Positions 23,695 to 32,410 of a stretch of DNA of 32,410 nucleotides are shown here, one piece after another (within the stretch, counting starts at the first letter, position 1; the number at the start of each line of letters is the position of its first letter). Location of the stretch: assembly GCF_007990715.1 (NCBI RefSeq), contig NZ_BJWY01000089.1:1-32410 (forward strand), in the 5' to 3' direction. A model generated the notes under the pieces. That model had not been told where the DNA came from, did not search any database, and saw only the letters and a program-made list of their open reading frames with translations. The translations under genes and the position numbers were made by a program. The DNA comes from Nocardia seriolae NBRC 15557 (GTDB lineage: Bacteria > Actinomycetota > Actinomycetes > Mycobacteriales > Mycobacteriaceae).

Positions 23695-25047
23695 ATGACC
23701 GCAGTCCTGAACCGGCTCACCGCCGACGACGACCTGTTCCTGAAGCTGCACGACCTCTACGGCAACGCCCTGGTCAACCAGCTGGCCTGGCGGTTCGACG
23801 AGCCACTGGATCCGGCTGTGCTGCAACGCTTCCACGCCCACCTGGCGCACGGCTTCCTGTCGCGCCGGGTGATGACCACCGCCGTGCCGTTCGCCCGGCC
23901 GTGGTGGGTGACGGCGGGCGACGCGGAGCCGCTCGCATATCAGGAGGAGCCGGTACCCGAGAACGGCGTCCTGGATTGGTTCTTCGACCAGAGCCGGGTC
24001 GAGTTCGATCCGGTGACCGGCCGGGTGTGGCGGTTGTCGGCCGCGCCCACCACCGGCGGCGGCACGCTGCTGTCCCTGGTCACCTCGCATGTCGGCTCGG
24101 ACGGGGGCGCGGTGCTCTACGCGGTGGGTGACGCGCTGCGGCGGCTGGACCTCGGCGACACCCCGGATATCGCAACGAGTTCGGGGCGGCTGGTGGGCTC
24201 GAACCCCGGCACCGGCCTGCTGCGCGCCCATCTCGCGGACGGTCTCGGCCAGCTGCGCGCCGTGGCGCTGAGCCTGCGTGCCGCGCTGGCGGCGCGCAAT
24301 GTGACCGAGCCCGAACGCAATCCGCGGCCGACCGAGCCCCGCCGCCTGTTGCCCGCCACCTATTCCGCCGCCGATCTGGTCGTGGAAGTCGATGCCGCCG
24401 AATGGAATTCCGTCGCCGCCGCCCACAACGGCACCGCCAACGGGCTCATGGTCGGCGTCGCGGTCGGCATTCTCGGGCGCAGCGGCCGAATTGCCGACGG
24501 CGCGGCCGTCCGCGTCGATATCCCACACTCCATGCGCGGGCACGACGACCCGCGCGGCAATGCCACCACCGGCCTGCCCATCGCGGTTTCGTACCGCAAG
24601 GGCGAGCACACCGACCTGCGCCAGGTCCGCAGCGCCATCAAACAGGCCGCCCGCGCCTATGCCGACCCGGCCACCACGCCCGCGCTGCAACACCTGCAAC
24701 CGGTCCAGCAGATGCTGCCGAAGTTCGTCCTCGGCTATTTCTCCCGCACCGCCAAGGCCCCGGAGTGCCTGTGCACCAATCTCGGTGAGACCGGCCAGGG
24801 CGTGGCGACCCTCGCGGGGGTGCGCGCCCGTTCGGTTCTCATGCGCCCGGTGGTCTGCACCGGCGAGACCGAGCTGTTCCGCCGCGTCGAGATCGGCCTC
24901 AATCTCTCCTGGTCCAGCGACGGCGAGACCGTTACCCTCGCCATCACCGGAGCCGACCCGGACCGCTTCCCGACCCGGGCCGCGTTGCGCGACTACGTCA
25001 TCGACGAGTTCGAGTCCTGGGGATTGCGACCGCGATTCTGGTCCTGA
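23695..25047 (+). CDS. Condensation-superfamily acyltransferase-like protein (HxxxDG)
   Basis: The 450-residue protein has the hallmarks of the chloramphenicol acetyltransferase/condensation superfamily. H132 and D136 form HxxxDGG in LVTSHVGSDGGAV, and the final section (LNLSWSSDGETVTLAITGADPDRFPT, then DEFESWGL) matches the last strands and helix of PapA or wax-ester synthase-like folds. The sequence differs clearly from the upstream PapA-like protein and is not a duplicate. A bona fide NRPS role is unlikely, as it is a single stand-alone domain. It follows the exporter by 62 bases on the same strand and may add a second acyl group to the product. Family placement is from motifs only. Confidence 0.7.
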   Translation: MTAVLNRLTADDDLFLKLHDLYGNALVNQLAWRFDEPLDPAVLQRFHAHLAHGFLSRRVMTTAVPFARPWWVTAGDAEPLAYQEEPVPENGVLDWFFDQSRVEFDPVTGRVWRLSAAPTTGGGTLLSLVTSHVGSDGGAVLYAVGDALRRLDLGDTPDIATSSGRLVGSNPGTGLLRAHLADGLGQLRAVALSLRAALAARNVTEPERNPRPTEPRRLLPATYSAADLVVEVDAAEWNSVAAAHNGTANGLMVGVAVGILGRSGRIADGAAVRVDIPHSMRGHDDPRGNATTGLPIAVSYRKGEHTDLRQVRSAIKQAARAYADPATTPALQHLQPVQQMLPKFVLGYFSRTAKAPECLCTNLGETGQGVATLAGVRARSVLMRPVVCTGETELFRRVEIGLNLSWSSDGETVTLAITGADPDRFPTRAALRDYVIDEFESWGLRPRFWS

Positions 25048-25054
25048 TCTTTTA

Positions 25055-25092
25055 TTGACGCCTTGCCAGTGTAGGTGTAACCATTGGGTACA
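25055..25092 (+). promoter_or_regulatory. Promoter/operator region with 17-base palindrome ahead of the AurF-like gene
   Basis: TGTAACCATTGGGTACA at 25076-25092 is a near-perfect palindrome (TGTA-n-CCA-n-TGG-n-TACA). TTGACG at 25055-25060 followed by TAACCA at 25078-25083 (17-base spacing) would put the palindrome over the -10, a typical repressor arrangement. The -10 match is poor. The ATG follows at 25126. Confidence 0.5.
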
Positions 25093-25125
25093 GTAACTTA
25101 TGTCACTTCCCGAGAGGCTCTGACA

Positions 25126-26133
25126 ATGACGTCAGCACCCGTCAAGGCCGAACCCACGGTCGAGATCGCACGGCAGTATGCCGAGCAACTCCTGCTGCTG
25201 TCGCAGGGCTCGGTCGACAAGCACTTCGATCCTTTCACCGATATCGATTGGGACAACCCCGATTTCGCGGTCACCCCGAACGACAGGCGCTGGATTCTGC
25301 CCGTCTCCGGTGACATTTTCGCCCGTCATCCCTGGTATCAAGCGCAGTCCGAGGCCCGCAAGATCGCCATCGGGCTGTGGCGGCAGGCCAATATCGCCAA
25401 GGTGGGCCTGCAGTTCGAGACCCTGCTCATCGGCGGCATGGTGCAGCACACCTTCAAGCTGCGCAACGGCTCGCCCGAATTCCGCTACTGCACCCACGAG
25501 GTCATCGAGGAGTGCAACCACACGCTGATGTTCCAGGAGATGGTGAACCGCATCGGGATCGACGTGCCCGGCATGGGGCCGATCCTCAAGCAGCTCACCT
25601 ATGTCATTCCGGCGCTGGCCTCGCTGTTCCCGAATCTGTTCTTCATCGCGGTGCTGTCGGGCGAGGAGCCGATCGACCACGTGCAGAAGGCGATCCTGCG
25701 CGCCGACGAGGACGTGCATCCGATCATGCGCGGCGTCATGGCGATTCACATCGCCGAGGAGGCGCGGCACATCTCCTTCGCCCACGAGTTCCTCGAACAC
25801 CATGTGCCGCGGGCGAACCCGATCAACAAGTTCGTGCTCTCGCTGGCGTTCCCGATCGTCATGTGGATCGGCGGGCGGGCCATCGTGATTCCGCCGCGCG
25901 CGTTCTTCCGGGAGTTCGAGATTCCGCGCGAGGTGCGCAAGGAGGTCTTCTTCGGCTCGGCGGAGTCCCAGGAGACGTTCGCGGGCTTCTTCGGTGACGT
26001 CCGCACGCTGGCCAAGCGGATCGGGCTGATGAACCCGGTGTCCAAGCGGGTCTGGAAGGTGCTGGGCATCGACGGCCCGACCACCCGCTATCGGTCGGAG
26101 CCGGATCGGCCGGGGCAGGTCCGCGCGGCCTGA
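25126..26133 (+). CDS. AurF-type diiron oxygenase
   Basis: The 335-residue protein matches the AurF family (PF11583), non-haem diiron oxygenases; AurF itself oxidises p-aminobenzoate to p-nitrobenzoate. Likely ligands follow the AurF order: E98, E129 and H132 (EVIEECNH), E180 or E181 (SGEEP), H208, E212 and H215 (IHIAEEARH). The spacing of the EECNH and H..EEARH blocks fits AurF well. Many actinobacterial members have unknown substrates, so N-oxygenation is not assured. The ATG at 25126 has CGAGAGG upstream; a TTG at 25084 would start inside the palindrome. A strong hairpin follows the gene, so it is likely monocistronic. Confidence 0.87.
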   Translation: MTSAPVKAEPTVEIARQYAEQLLLLSQGSVDKHFDPFTDIDWDNPDFAVTPNDRRWILPVSGDIFARHPWYQAQSEARKIAIGLWRQANIAKVGLQFETLLIGGMVQHTFKLRNGSPEFRYCTHEVIEECNHTLMFQEMVNRIGIDVPGMGPILKQLTYVIPALASLFPNLFFIAVLSGEEPIDHVQKAILRADEDVHPIMRGVMAIHIAEEARHISFAHEFLEHHVPRANPINKFVLSLAFPIVMWIGGRAIVIPPRAFFREFEIPREVRKEVFFGSAESQETFAGFFGDVRTLAKRIGLMNPVSKRVWKVLGIDGPTTRYRSEPDRPGQVRAA

Positions 26134-26145
26134 TCCGGGAGCGTC

Positions 26146-26184
26146 GGCGCGGCCGGGGACCTCGGTCCGTGACTCGGCCGCGCC
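26146..26184 (+). terminator. Terminator-like hairpin after the AurF-type gene
   Basis: GGCGCGGCCG (26146-26155) pairs perfectly with CGGCCGCGCC (26175-26184) around a 19-base loop that itself holds GGACC/GGTCC. It begins 13 bases after the stop. No U-tract follows. Confidence 0.55.
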
Positions 26185-26191
26185 GGTAGAC

Positions 26192-26213
26192 GTTACCCTA
26201 AATAACATATAAT
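26192..26213 (+). promoter_or_regulatory. Promoter -10 and inverted repeat of the EthA-like gene
   Basis: A consensus TATAAT lies at 26208-26213 in the most AT-rich stretch of the window's right half. Just upstream GTTA-CCCTAAA-TAAC (26192-26206) is a small inverted repeat that would overlap the core promoter. No good -35 is seen (GGTAGA at 17-base spacing). A start of transcription near 26220 is expected. Confidence 0.55.
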
Positions 26214-26220
26214 ACTCGGA

Positions 26221-26246
26221 GCGCCCGGACGCCGAGGTCCGGGCGC
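26221..26246 (+). promoter_or_regulatory. Strong hairpin in the 5' leader of the EthA-like gene
   Basis: GCGCCCGGAC (26221-26230) and GTCCGGGCGC (26237-26246) form a perfect 10-base GC-rich stem with a GCCGAG loop. It sits between the TATAAT box and the ATG at 26267, at or near the predicted transcript 5' end. It could stabilise the mRNA or act as an attenuator. Confidence 0.55.
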
Positions 26247-26266
26247 GACCAGAAGCGAGAACCTCG

Positions 26267-27769
<1,503 letters not shown>

Positions 27770-27913
27770 CGGTTTTCCCTCGCGAACCCGACCGTGCCCT
27801 GGGTACTGATCAGCACCATCAGCTCCGGACCCGATCCGCAGGGGCCATGATCAGGCCAGAATTCGGTGGGGTGGACCTTTCCCGGGGGCCGGGCGCGGTC
27901 GCAGGATGGAGGG

Positions 27914-28966
27914 ATGACCAGTACCCAGCCCGTGTTCGCGTCCGTTGTGCGCGATGAATTCGCGCCCAGCACCGTCTATCTGAACTCGGCGAGCTACGGT
28001 CTGCTGCCGAAATCCGTGCTGGCGGCGGTGAATACGGCCGAGGAGCAGCGGATGCGCGGGGAGTTCGACATTCCCGGCGTGGATCCGATCATCGATGAGT
28101 GCCGGGCTGCTTTCGGACGGCTCACCGGCTTCGAGGCGGGCCAGGTGGCGGTCGGGTCGCAGGTGTCGCAGCTGGTCGGGCTGGTGGCGCAGAGTCTGCG
28201 GCCCGGCGCGCAGGTGGTGGTGCCAGAGCATGAATTCAATTCCGTGCTCTGGCCTTTCCTGGTGCGCGCGGATCTGGAGGTGCGGGTCGTGCCGCTGGCC
28301 GAGCTGCCCGGCGCGATCCGGGCCGGGGACGATGTGGTGGCCGCTGCCGTGGTGCAGTCCGCCGACGGCGCGGTGCTGGATGTGGCCGCGACCGTCGCCG
28401 CCGCGCGGGCGCACGGGGCGCGCGTGCTCTTGGACGTGAGCCAGGCGGCCGGCTGGCTGCCGGTGCGCGACACCGGGGCCGACTGGATCGTCAGCGTCGG
28501 CTACAAGTGGCTGCTCGGCCCGAAGGGCAGCGCCTTCCTCGCGGGAACGCCTGCGGCACTGGATGATCTGACGCCCGCGGCCGCGGGCTGGTATGCCGGG
28601 TACAGCCCGTGGGAGACCTGCTACGACGGTCCGCTGCGCCTGGTCGAGGACGCCCGGCGCTTCGATGTCGCTCCGGTGTGGCCCGCCTGGATCGGGCAGC
28701 GACCCGCCTTCGAACTGATCGAGCGGATCGGTGTGGAGACCATCCACCGCCACGATGTCGCGCTCGCGGATCGCCTGCGCAAGGGACTCGGTCTGCCCGA
28801 GGGGAATTCGGCCGTGGTGTCGCTGGAGGTGTCCGAGGACGCGCTCGCGCGGGTGAATTCGGCGCGCATCGTGGGTGCCATGCGGGCCGGACGACTCCGG
28901 TTGGCCTGCCACCTCTACAACACCGAGGACGATATCGACCGCGTCCTCGACGTGCTCGCGGGCTGA
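27914..28966 (+). CDS. Class-V aminotransferase family PLP enzyme
   Basis: The 350-residue protein starts at the ATG at 27914, behind GGATGGAGGG, rather than at the upstream in-frame ATG at 27866. It resembles aminotransferase class V/NifS-like fold-type I enzymes: LNSASYGLLP at the N-terminus, the PLP Asp in LLDVSQAAGWLPV, and the Schiff-base Lys in SVGYKWLLGPKGSAFL. The C-terminal RLACHLYNTEDDIDRVLDVL is family-typical. Cysteine desulfurase, isopenicillin-epimerase-like or kynureninase-like activities are all possible; no residue read here separates them. Its 3' end lies two bases from that of the convergent protease gene. Confidence 0.82.
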   Translation: MTSTQPVFASVVRDEFAPSTVYLNSASYGLLPKSVLAAVNTAEEQRMRGEFDIPGVDPIIDECRAAFGRLTGFEAGQVAVGSQVSQLVGLVAQSLRPGAQVVVPEHEFNSVLWPFLVRADLEVRVVPLAELPGAIRAGDDVVAAAVVQSADGAVLDVAATVAAARAHGARVLLDVSQAAGWLPVRDTGADWIVSVGYKWLLGPKGSAFLAGTPAALDDLTPAAAGWYAGYSPWETCYDGPLRLVEDARRFDVAPVWPAWIGQRPAFELIERIGVETIHRHDVALADRLRKGLGLPEGNSAVVSLEVSEDALARVNSARIVGAMRAGRLRLACHLYNTEDDIDRVLDVLAG

Positions 28967-28968
28967 AG

Positions 28969-29742
28969 CTAGATGGGCTGGAAGCCGCTGCCCACGCCCT
29001 TGCCCGCGTCGACGGCCGCGCGGACGGTGTCGAAGGCGATGGCGATGACCGGGGTGTGGATCGGGTTGCCGGGGTCGGTGCAGCTGAAGCGGTAGGCCTT
29101 CGTGTCGCTGAAGAGCGGAGCGGAGATCAACCCGACCAGTTGGTCACCGATGGTGACCGGCGCGCCGGAGTCGCCGTAGCTGGAGCACGCCTGCTCCATG
29201 AAACCGACCGGGCTCGAGGCCCACACCACGCCGCAGGCATGGCCGCTGGTCCGGCCGTTCTGACAGACGATGCTCCACGCGGGCGGCGCGGGCGCGAATC
29301 CGGCGATGGTGCTGCCATTGACCGTGCGCAGCGGCGTCACCACGCTCGGATCGAATTCGATGACGGCGTAATCGAGTTGGGCGTCGGAGTCGCGGACCAC
29401 ACCGAGCACTCCGGCGTCCGGGAACTGCTCCCCGCGCACCGGGGTCCCGGCCTCGGCGCAGTGCCCCGCGGTGAAACCGACCAGACGGCCCGCGGCGTCG
29501 TAGCCGATGGTGGTCAGGCTGCACTTGGTGGATCGGCCCAGCACGATCCCGGATCCGCCGCCCAGGGCCGCCACGGTGTCGACGTCTGCCACTGTGCTGA
29601 CGTCTGCCACGGGATCGAGGTCTGCCACGGTGTTGCCCGACTCGGTGGCGTCGCCCGGATCGGCGTGGGCGGCCGGTGCGGCGGCCAGCCCGCAGGCCAC
29701 GACCACCGCAGCCGTTGCGATCCAGTGTGGCGACACCTGCAT
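28969..29742 (-). CDS. Secreted S1-family (chymotrypsin-like) serine protease
   Basis: From the ATG at 29742 the protein has 257 residues. Residues 1-27 form a signal peptide (IATAAVVVACGLAAAPAAHA). A short pro-region of six-residue VAD repeats follows (about 38-58). The catalytic triad is H94 in TAGHC, D124 in QLDYAVIEFD and S192 in SYGDSGAPV. Cys pairs C74/C95 and C160/C170 fit conserved disulfides, as expected for an exported actinobacterial trypsin-like or streptogrisin-like protease. An open frame continues upstream to 29853 without signal character, so the internal Met is used. Promoter not identified. Confidence 0.88.
   Translation of the reverse strand: MQVSPHWIATAAVVVACGLAAAPAAHADPGDATESGNTVADLDPVADVSTVADVDTVAALGGGSGIVLGRSTKCSLTTIGYDAAGRLVGFTAGHCAEAGTPVRGEQFPDAGVLGVVRDSDAQLDYAVIEFDPSVVTPLRTVNGSTIAGFAPAPPAWSIVCQNGRTSGHACGVVWASSPVGFMEQACSSYGDSGAPVTIGDQLVGLISAPLFSDTKAYRFSCTDPGNPIHTPVIAIAFDTVRAAVDAGKGVGSGFQPI
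29576..29629. repeat. Three imperfect 18-base tandem repeats inside the protease gene
   Basis: Units at 29576-29593, 29594-29611 and 29612-29629 share the core GTCTGCCAC. They encode a six-residue VADxDx-type repeat between signal peptide and protease domain, probably a flexible spacer. Unit number may vary between strains. Confidence 0.6.
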
Positions 29743-29794
29743 GCCCAACCATCCATCCGACTCGACACCTATAGCTACACGGTAGCTTCCTGGT

Positions 29795-30670
29795 TCATTG
29801 CAGCCAGATCGGACGCTGTGCGGCGAATGGATCGGACTGGACGTGCGGTACATCGGACCAGATCATGGTCTCGCGTCGGTCGAGAGTGTAGCGGGGCCAG
29901 GTCGGGCCCGGGTCCGTGTTGCTGACGAAGGCCACCCACGCCCGGTGCACGGCGTCGGCCAGCGGCTGCGGCGGATTGTCGCCCGCCACCGCGGTCACGC
30001 CGGTCGCCTTCAGCAGGTCGAAGGCGAAGGGGACGTCCAGGCAGTGGAAGGACCGGCCCCGGAACTCGGTCGCGTTCGAGGCCCAGGTGAACTCGTAGAG
30101 CCAGGTGGGCTGATCGCGCCCGGCCCGCATCTCGGCCACCCGGAACGAGGGCATGCGGATGACGGCGTCGCTCTGCGCCTGCCCCGCAAGCTGATTCGCG
30201 GTCAGGCCCGGGTAGGCGGCACGGAAGGCGGCGGTGGCGGCCGGGGCGAAACCGAGCGCGCCCAGTGCCGCGGGCAGTGTCGCGTCGGTGACCTCCGGCT
30301 GCTCACCGCTCAACGAGGCGGCGGCGAATTCGTGCGCGGTGAAGCCGATCAGCAGCGGAATACCCTGGTCCGCACCGGATTTCAGGACCTCGCCGCTGGT
30401 CGCCGGGATGAGCGTGCCGTCCGCGAACGGGGCCAGGCCGAGCAGGCTCGCCGCCGAGCCGTCCGGGCCGGGCGCGCGCAGCTTGTCCTCCATGTCCCGG
30501 AGTCGCATTTTGCTCACGTCCCGCAGCGCGGCGGCGGTGGCGGGCAGGCCGTTCCGCTTGGTGAACAGCTGCGACACGGCCGGCGCGGTGGCCCGGTCGT
30601 TCGGCTGGGTGACCGCGCCGGACTCCGAAATGCCCGCGCGGAACACTCCTTTCGCGGCCGGGGTGTTCAT
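29795..30670 (-). pseudogene. Carboxylesterase (type B) remnant, 5' truncated
   Basis: The frame encodes about 291 residues matching the C-terminal part of type-B carboxylesterases. It opens with MNTPAAKGVFRAGISESGA, the helix that in intact enzymes follows the nucleophile-elbow GESAGG by a few residues. The acid residue region (GFTAHEF), TWLYEFTW, and the His region (RSFHCLDVPFAF) are present. The catalytic Ser and the roughly 200 preceding residues, with the signal sequence or start, are absent. At about 30,670 homology stops and becomes that of the ROK gene on the other strand. No ribosome-binding site precedes the ATG at 30670, so this is treated as a broken gene. Confidence 0.8.
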
Positions 30671-31792
30671 CGGCGCCCACACCGCGCCGCCACCGGCCTC
30701 GCCCACGGCTCGGTCACCGCCCTCGTCTCCGACCTCACCGACCGCGGCCTGATCCGCGAGGACGACGCCCTCCGCTCCGGCACCCGCGGCCGCCCGCTGC
30801 GACTGATCCCCGACCGCGCCTGCGTGGCCGCCATCCAGATCACCTCCGAACACCTCCGCGTCGCGGTCGCCGACCTCGCGGGCGAGGTGGTGTGGCGCGA
30901 GACGATCCCGCACCAGCTCGCTCCGTGCTGGCCCGAGGTGATGGCGGACGCCATCGCGGCCGCGATCACGAGCATCGGTGCGGCGGACGCCACCCGGTGC
31001 CGCGCCGTGCTCGCCCGGGTGGTCGTGGCGATGGCCGGGCCGGTGCAGGAGGATGCGTACCAAACGGTCACGGTGGCACCGGATTTCGGCTGGATGCGGC
31101 CCGTCCGGCTGCGCGACCTGATCGCCGAGCGCCGGTCCGGCCCACCGGTCGCGATCGACGTGGTCAACGACGCGAACGCGGCGGCGCTGGCCGAATTTCA
31201 TGCTCTGAAGCGGGATTCGCGCGGACTGGTCCTCATCGAGGCCGGCACCGGCATCGGTGGCGGCGTGGTGCTGGACGGTCGTATCCACACCGGCAGCCAC
31301 GGCATCACGGGCGAACCCGGACATGTCCCGGTCGCGATGGACGGCCCCGACTGCGTCTGCGGTGCCCGCGGCTGCCTGGTCGCATACGCGGGCCCCGAAG
31401 CCGTCTTCACCGCGTCCGGTCTCGCTGACCTATTGCACGACAAGGGATTGCACACCGCACAGACCGAACTACTGGCCCGCCTGCACCGAGCGGATCCCCG
31501 GGCCACCGCCGCCCTCGAACAGGCGGCCCGCGCACTGAGCGCGGCGATCCTGTCCATCACCGCCCTGCTCGACGCCGACCAGGTGGTCTTGGGCGGCCTA
31601 CTCGGCGACTGGACCCCCTGGTTGGCTCCGACCATCGAAGACCGCCTCTCCGGCCGTCGCGCCCTGGCTCCCGGCCTCGCCCTCCGCATCACCCCGGCCA
31701 CCCTCGGCGACGACGCCATCCTGCTCGGCGCCCTCGGCTTCGCCCGCCGCGCAATCCTTTCCGACCCCTCCGCCATCGGTCCCGAACGGTAA
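30671..31792 (+). pseudogene. ROK-family transcriptional regulator remnant, 5' truncated
   Basis: The readable protein is a ROK (repressor, ORF, kinase) family member. It starts partway into the winged helix: TGLAHGSVTALVSDLTDRGLIRE is the usual second half of the helix-turn-helix, and the first helix and start codon are missing. Downstream are the ROK core motifs: ND-NAAALAEF, EAGTGIGGGVVLDG, the zinc-site HGITGEPGH, and CVCGARGCL (CxCGxxGC). No ATG, GTG or TTG with a ribosome-binding site lies in frame near the 5' end; the frame only continues backwards as an antisense shadow of the esterase. The gene ends in a strong hairpin. Loss of the 5' end should abolish normal expression. Confidence 0.8.
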
Positions 31793-31793
31793 A

Positions 31794-31826
31794 GGCGGTG
31801 ACGGCACCCCTCCGGCCGTCACCGCC
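31794..31826. terminator. Long hairpin after the ROK gene
   Basis: GGCGGTGACGGC (31794-31805) pairs perfectly with GCCGTCACCGCC (31815-31826), a 12-base stem with a 9-base loop, one base after the ROK stop. It also faces the convergent gene ending at 31864, so it may act in both directions. Confidence 0.65.
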
Positions 31827-31863
31827 ATGGCCGCCCGCGACAGCGGCAGCCTCCCCGCGCTGC

Positions 31864-32244
31864 TTATCTATCGGTCCGCAGCGCGGAAATCGTTCGGCGG
31901 CATCTGCCGTCATCGAGACCCGCCCCCGGCAGCTCGAAACCTCTGTTCGCCCGCCGCCGTTCCCGCTCGACGGACCGATCCCACAGCAGCACAACGACTT
32001 CCGGCAGCATCAGTCCGATCTCGGCGGCCAGCAGCGCGGCCATCTCGAGCGCTTCCTCGGGATTCGCGGGCGCCGGATCGCTCAGGGTCTCATCGAGCGT
32101 CATGCCATCGCAGGCCTGCTCGAGGGTGAGCAACCGGTTCGGGAGCCAGGTGAGCACCCAGCTATCCATGGAAAGGGCTGTGCGAACCGCCATCTCGGGC
32201 GTCTTGTCGCTTCGGATCGTCCAGGGCGTGAATTCGAGGGCCAT
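31864..32244 (-). CDS. Hypothetical protein (126 aa)
   Basis: The ATG at 32244 has AGGAGG about 11 bases upstream, and the frame has protein-like composition (WVLTWLPNRLLTLEQACDGMTLDE, then acidic PANPEEALEMAALLAAEIG and a hydrophobic LMLPEVVVLLW). An upstream in-frame ATG at 32307 is less likely given the ribosome-binding site. No domain, signal peptide or membrane helix is recognised; the C-terminal 35 residues are basic and probably disordered. A longer plus-strand frame over the same region lacks such a start and is taken as a shadow. Function unknown. Confidence 0.6.
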   Translation of the reverse strand: MALEFTPWTIRSDKTPEMAVRTALSMDSWVLTWLPNRLLTLEQACDGMTLDETLSDPAPANPEEALEMAALLAAEIGLMLPEVVVLLWDRSVERERRRANRGFELPGAGLDDGRCRRTISALRTDR

Positions 32245-32410
32245 GAGGTCGGGCACCTCCTCAAATGTGGTTGTGGCAATAAGATTACCGGCGAGCATCC
32301 ATGGCACCCACAGTCAGAATATCTGCTCATGGTCGATACATCTCGAGCGAGGAAGGCTCAAAATTGAACTGAGTCCGATTTTGTTCGCCGGATATGGACC
32401 GCTAGTGTCG
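32245..32410. other. Right-edge intergenic stretch
   Basis: AT-richer than the rest of the window, it contains AAAAT and ATTTT arms (about 32360-32382) and is likely the promoter region of the small gene on its left. No gene is seen in it; the window ends before any next start can be judged. Confidence 0.4.

Noticed and set aside
29798..30670. Plus-strand 5' extension of the ROK gene back to an ATG at 29798
   Set aside because: That part is antisense to the esterase remnant and has no ROK homology; the frame is open by chance.

Overview
The window is high-GC actinobacterial DNA, most likely from a mycolic-acid-producing genus such as Nocardia or a relative. The evidence is the strong G/C third-position bias, frequent GTG and TTG starts, tight ATGA gene overlaps, an EthA-like Baeyer-Villiger monooxygenase, MpaB and PF10118 proteins, and a PapA-like/glycosyltransferase/DrrAB-like cassette. 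The genus is inferred, not proven. No rRNA, tRNA, CRISPR array or insertion sequence was seen.

Left part (1-8.4 kb): an MpaB-family (DUF2236) oxygenase gene diverges from a TetR gene across a 9-bp-arm palindrome. Two more TetR genes converge on each other. The third TetR diverges, across a second palindrome, from a five-gene operon: two tandem PF10118 'metal-dependent hydrolase' paralogues, a flavin monooxygenase, a short-chain dehydrogenase (GTG start) and a flavin/2Fe-2S reductase (TTG start). The set looks like an oxidative pathway with its own electron supply.

Middle left (8.4-12.4 kb): an MFS transporter and an M20 amidohydrolase form a coupled minus-strand pair. The amidohydrolase is frameshifted at an 11-base C run. 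A two-module Lrp/AsnC regulator diverges from them.

Middle (12.4-17.3 kb): a compact operon holds an acetolactate-synthase-like ThDP enzyme, an SRPBCC protein, a KAS III-like enzyme whose catalytic His is replaced by Asn, a HisC-like aminotransferase and an OhrR-like MarR regulator. This looks like a small uncharacterised biosynthetic pathway. A Mut7-C nuclease-like gene converges on it.

Middle right (18.4-27.8 kb): a small secreted protein with LGTGS repeats precedes a translationally coupled run of PapA-like acyltransferase, GT1 glycosyltransferase, and DrrA- and DrrB-like ABC exporter, then a second HxxxDG acyltransferase-like protein. An AurF-type diiron oxygenase and an EthA-like monooxygenase follow, each with its own regulatory region. 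The simplest reading is assembly and export of an acylated glycoside or glycolipid. No PKS or NRPS gene lies in the window, so the core lipid or aglycone must come from elsewhere.

Right end (27.9-32.4 kb): a class-V aminotransferase, a secreted S1-type serine protease, a head-to-head pair of genes both lacking their 5' ends (carboxylesterase and ROK regulator) joined at about 30,670, and a small unknown protein gene.
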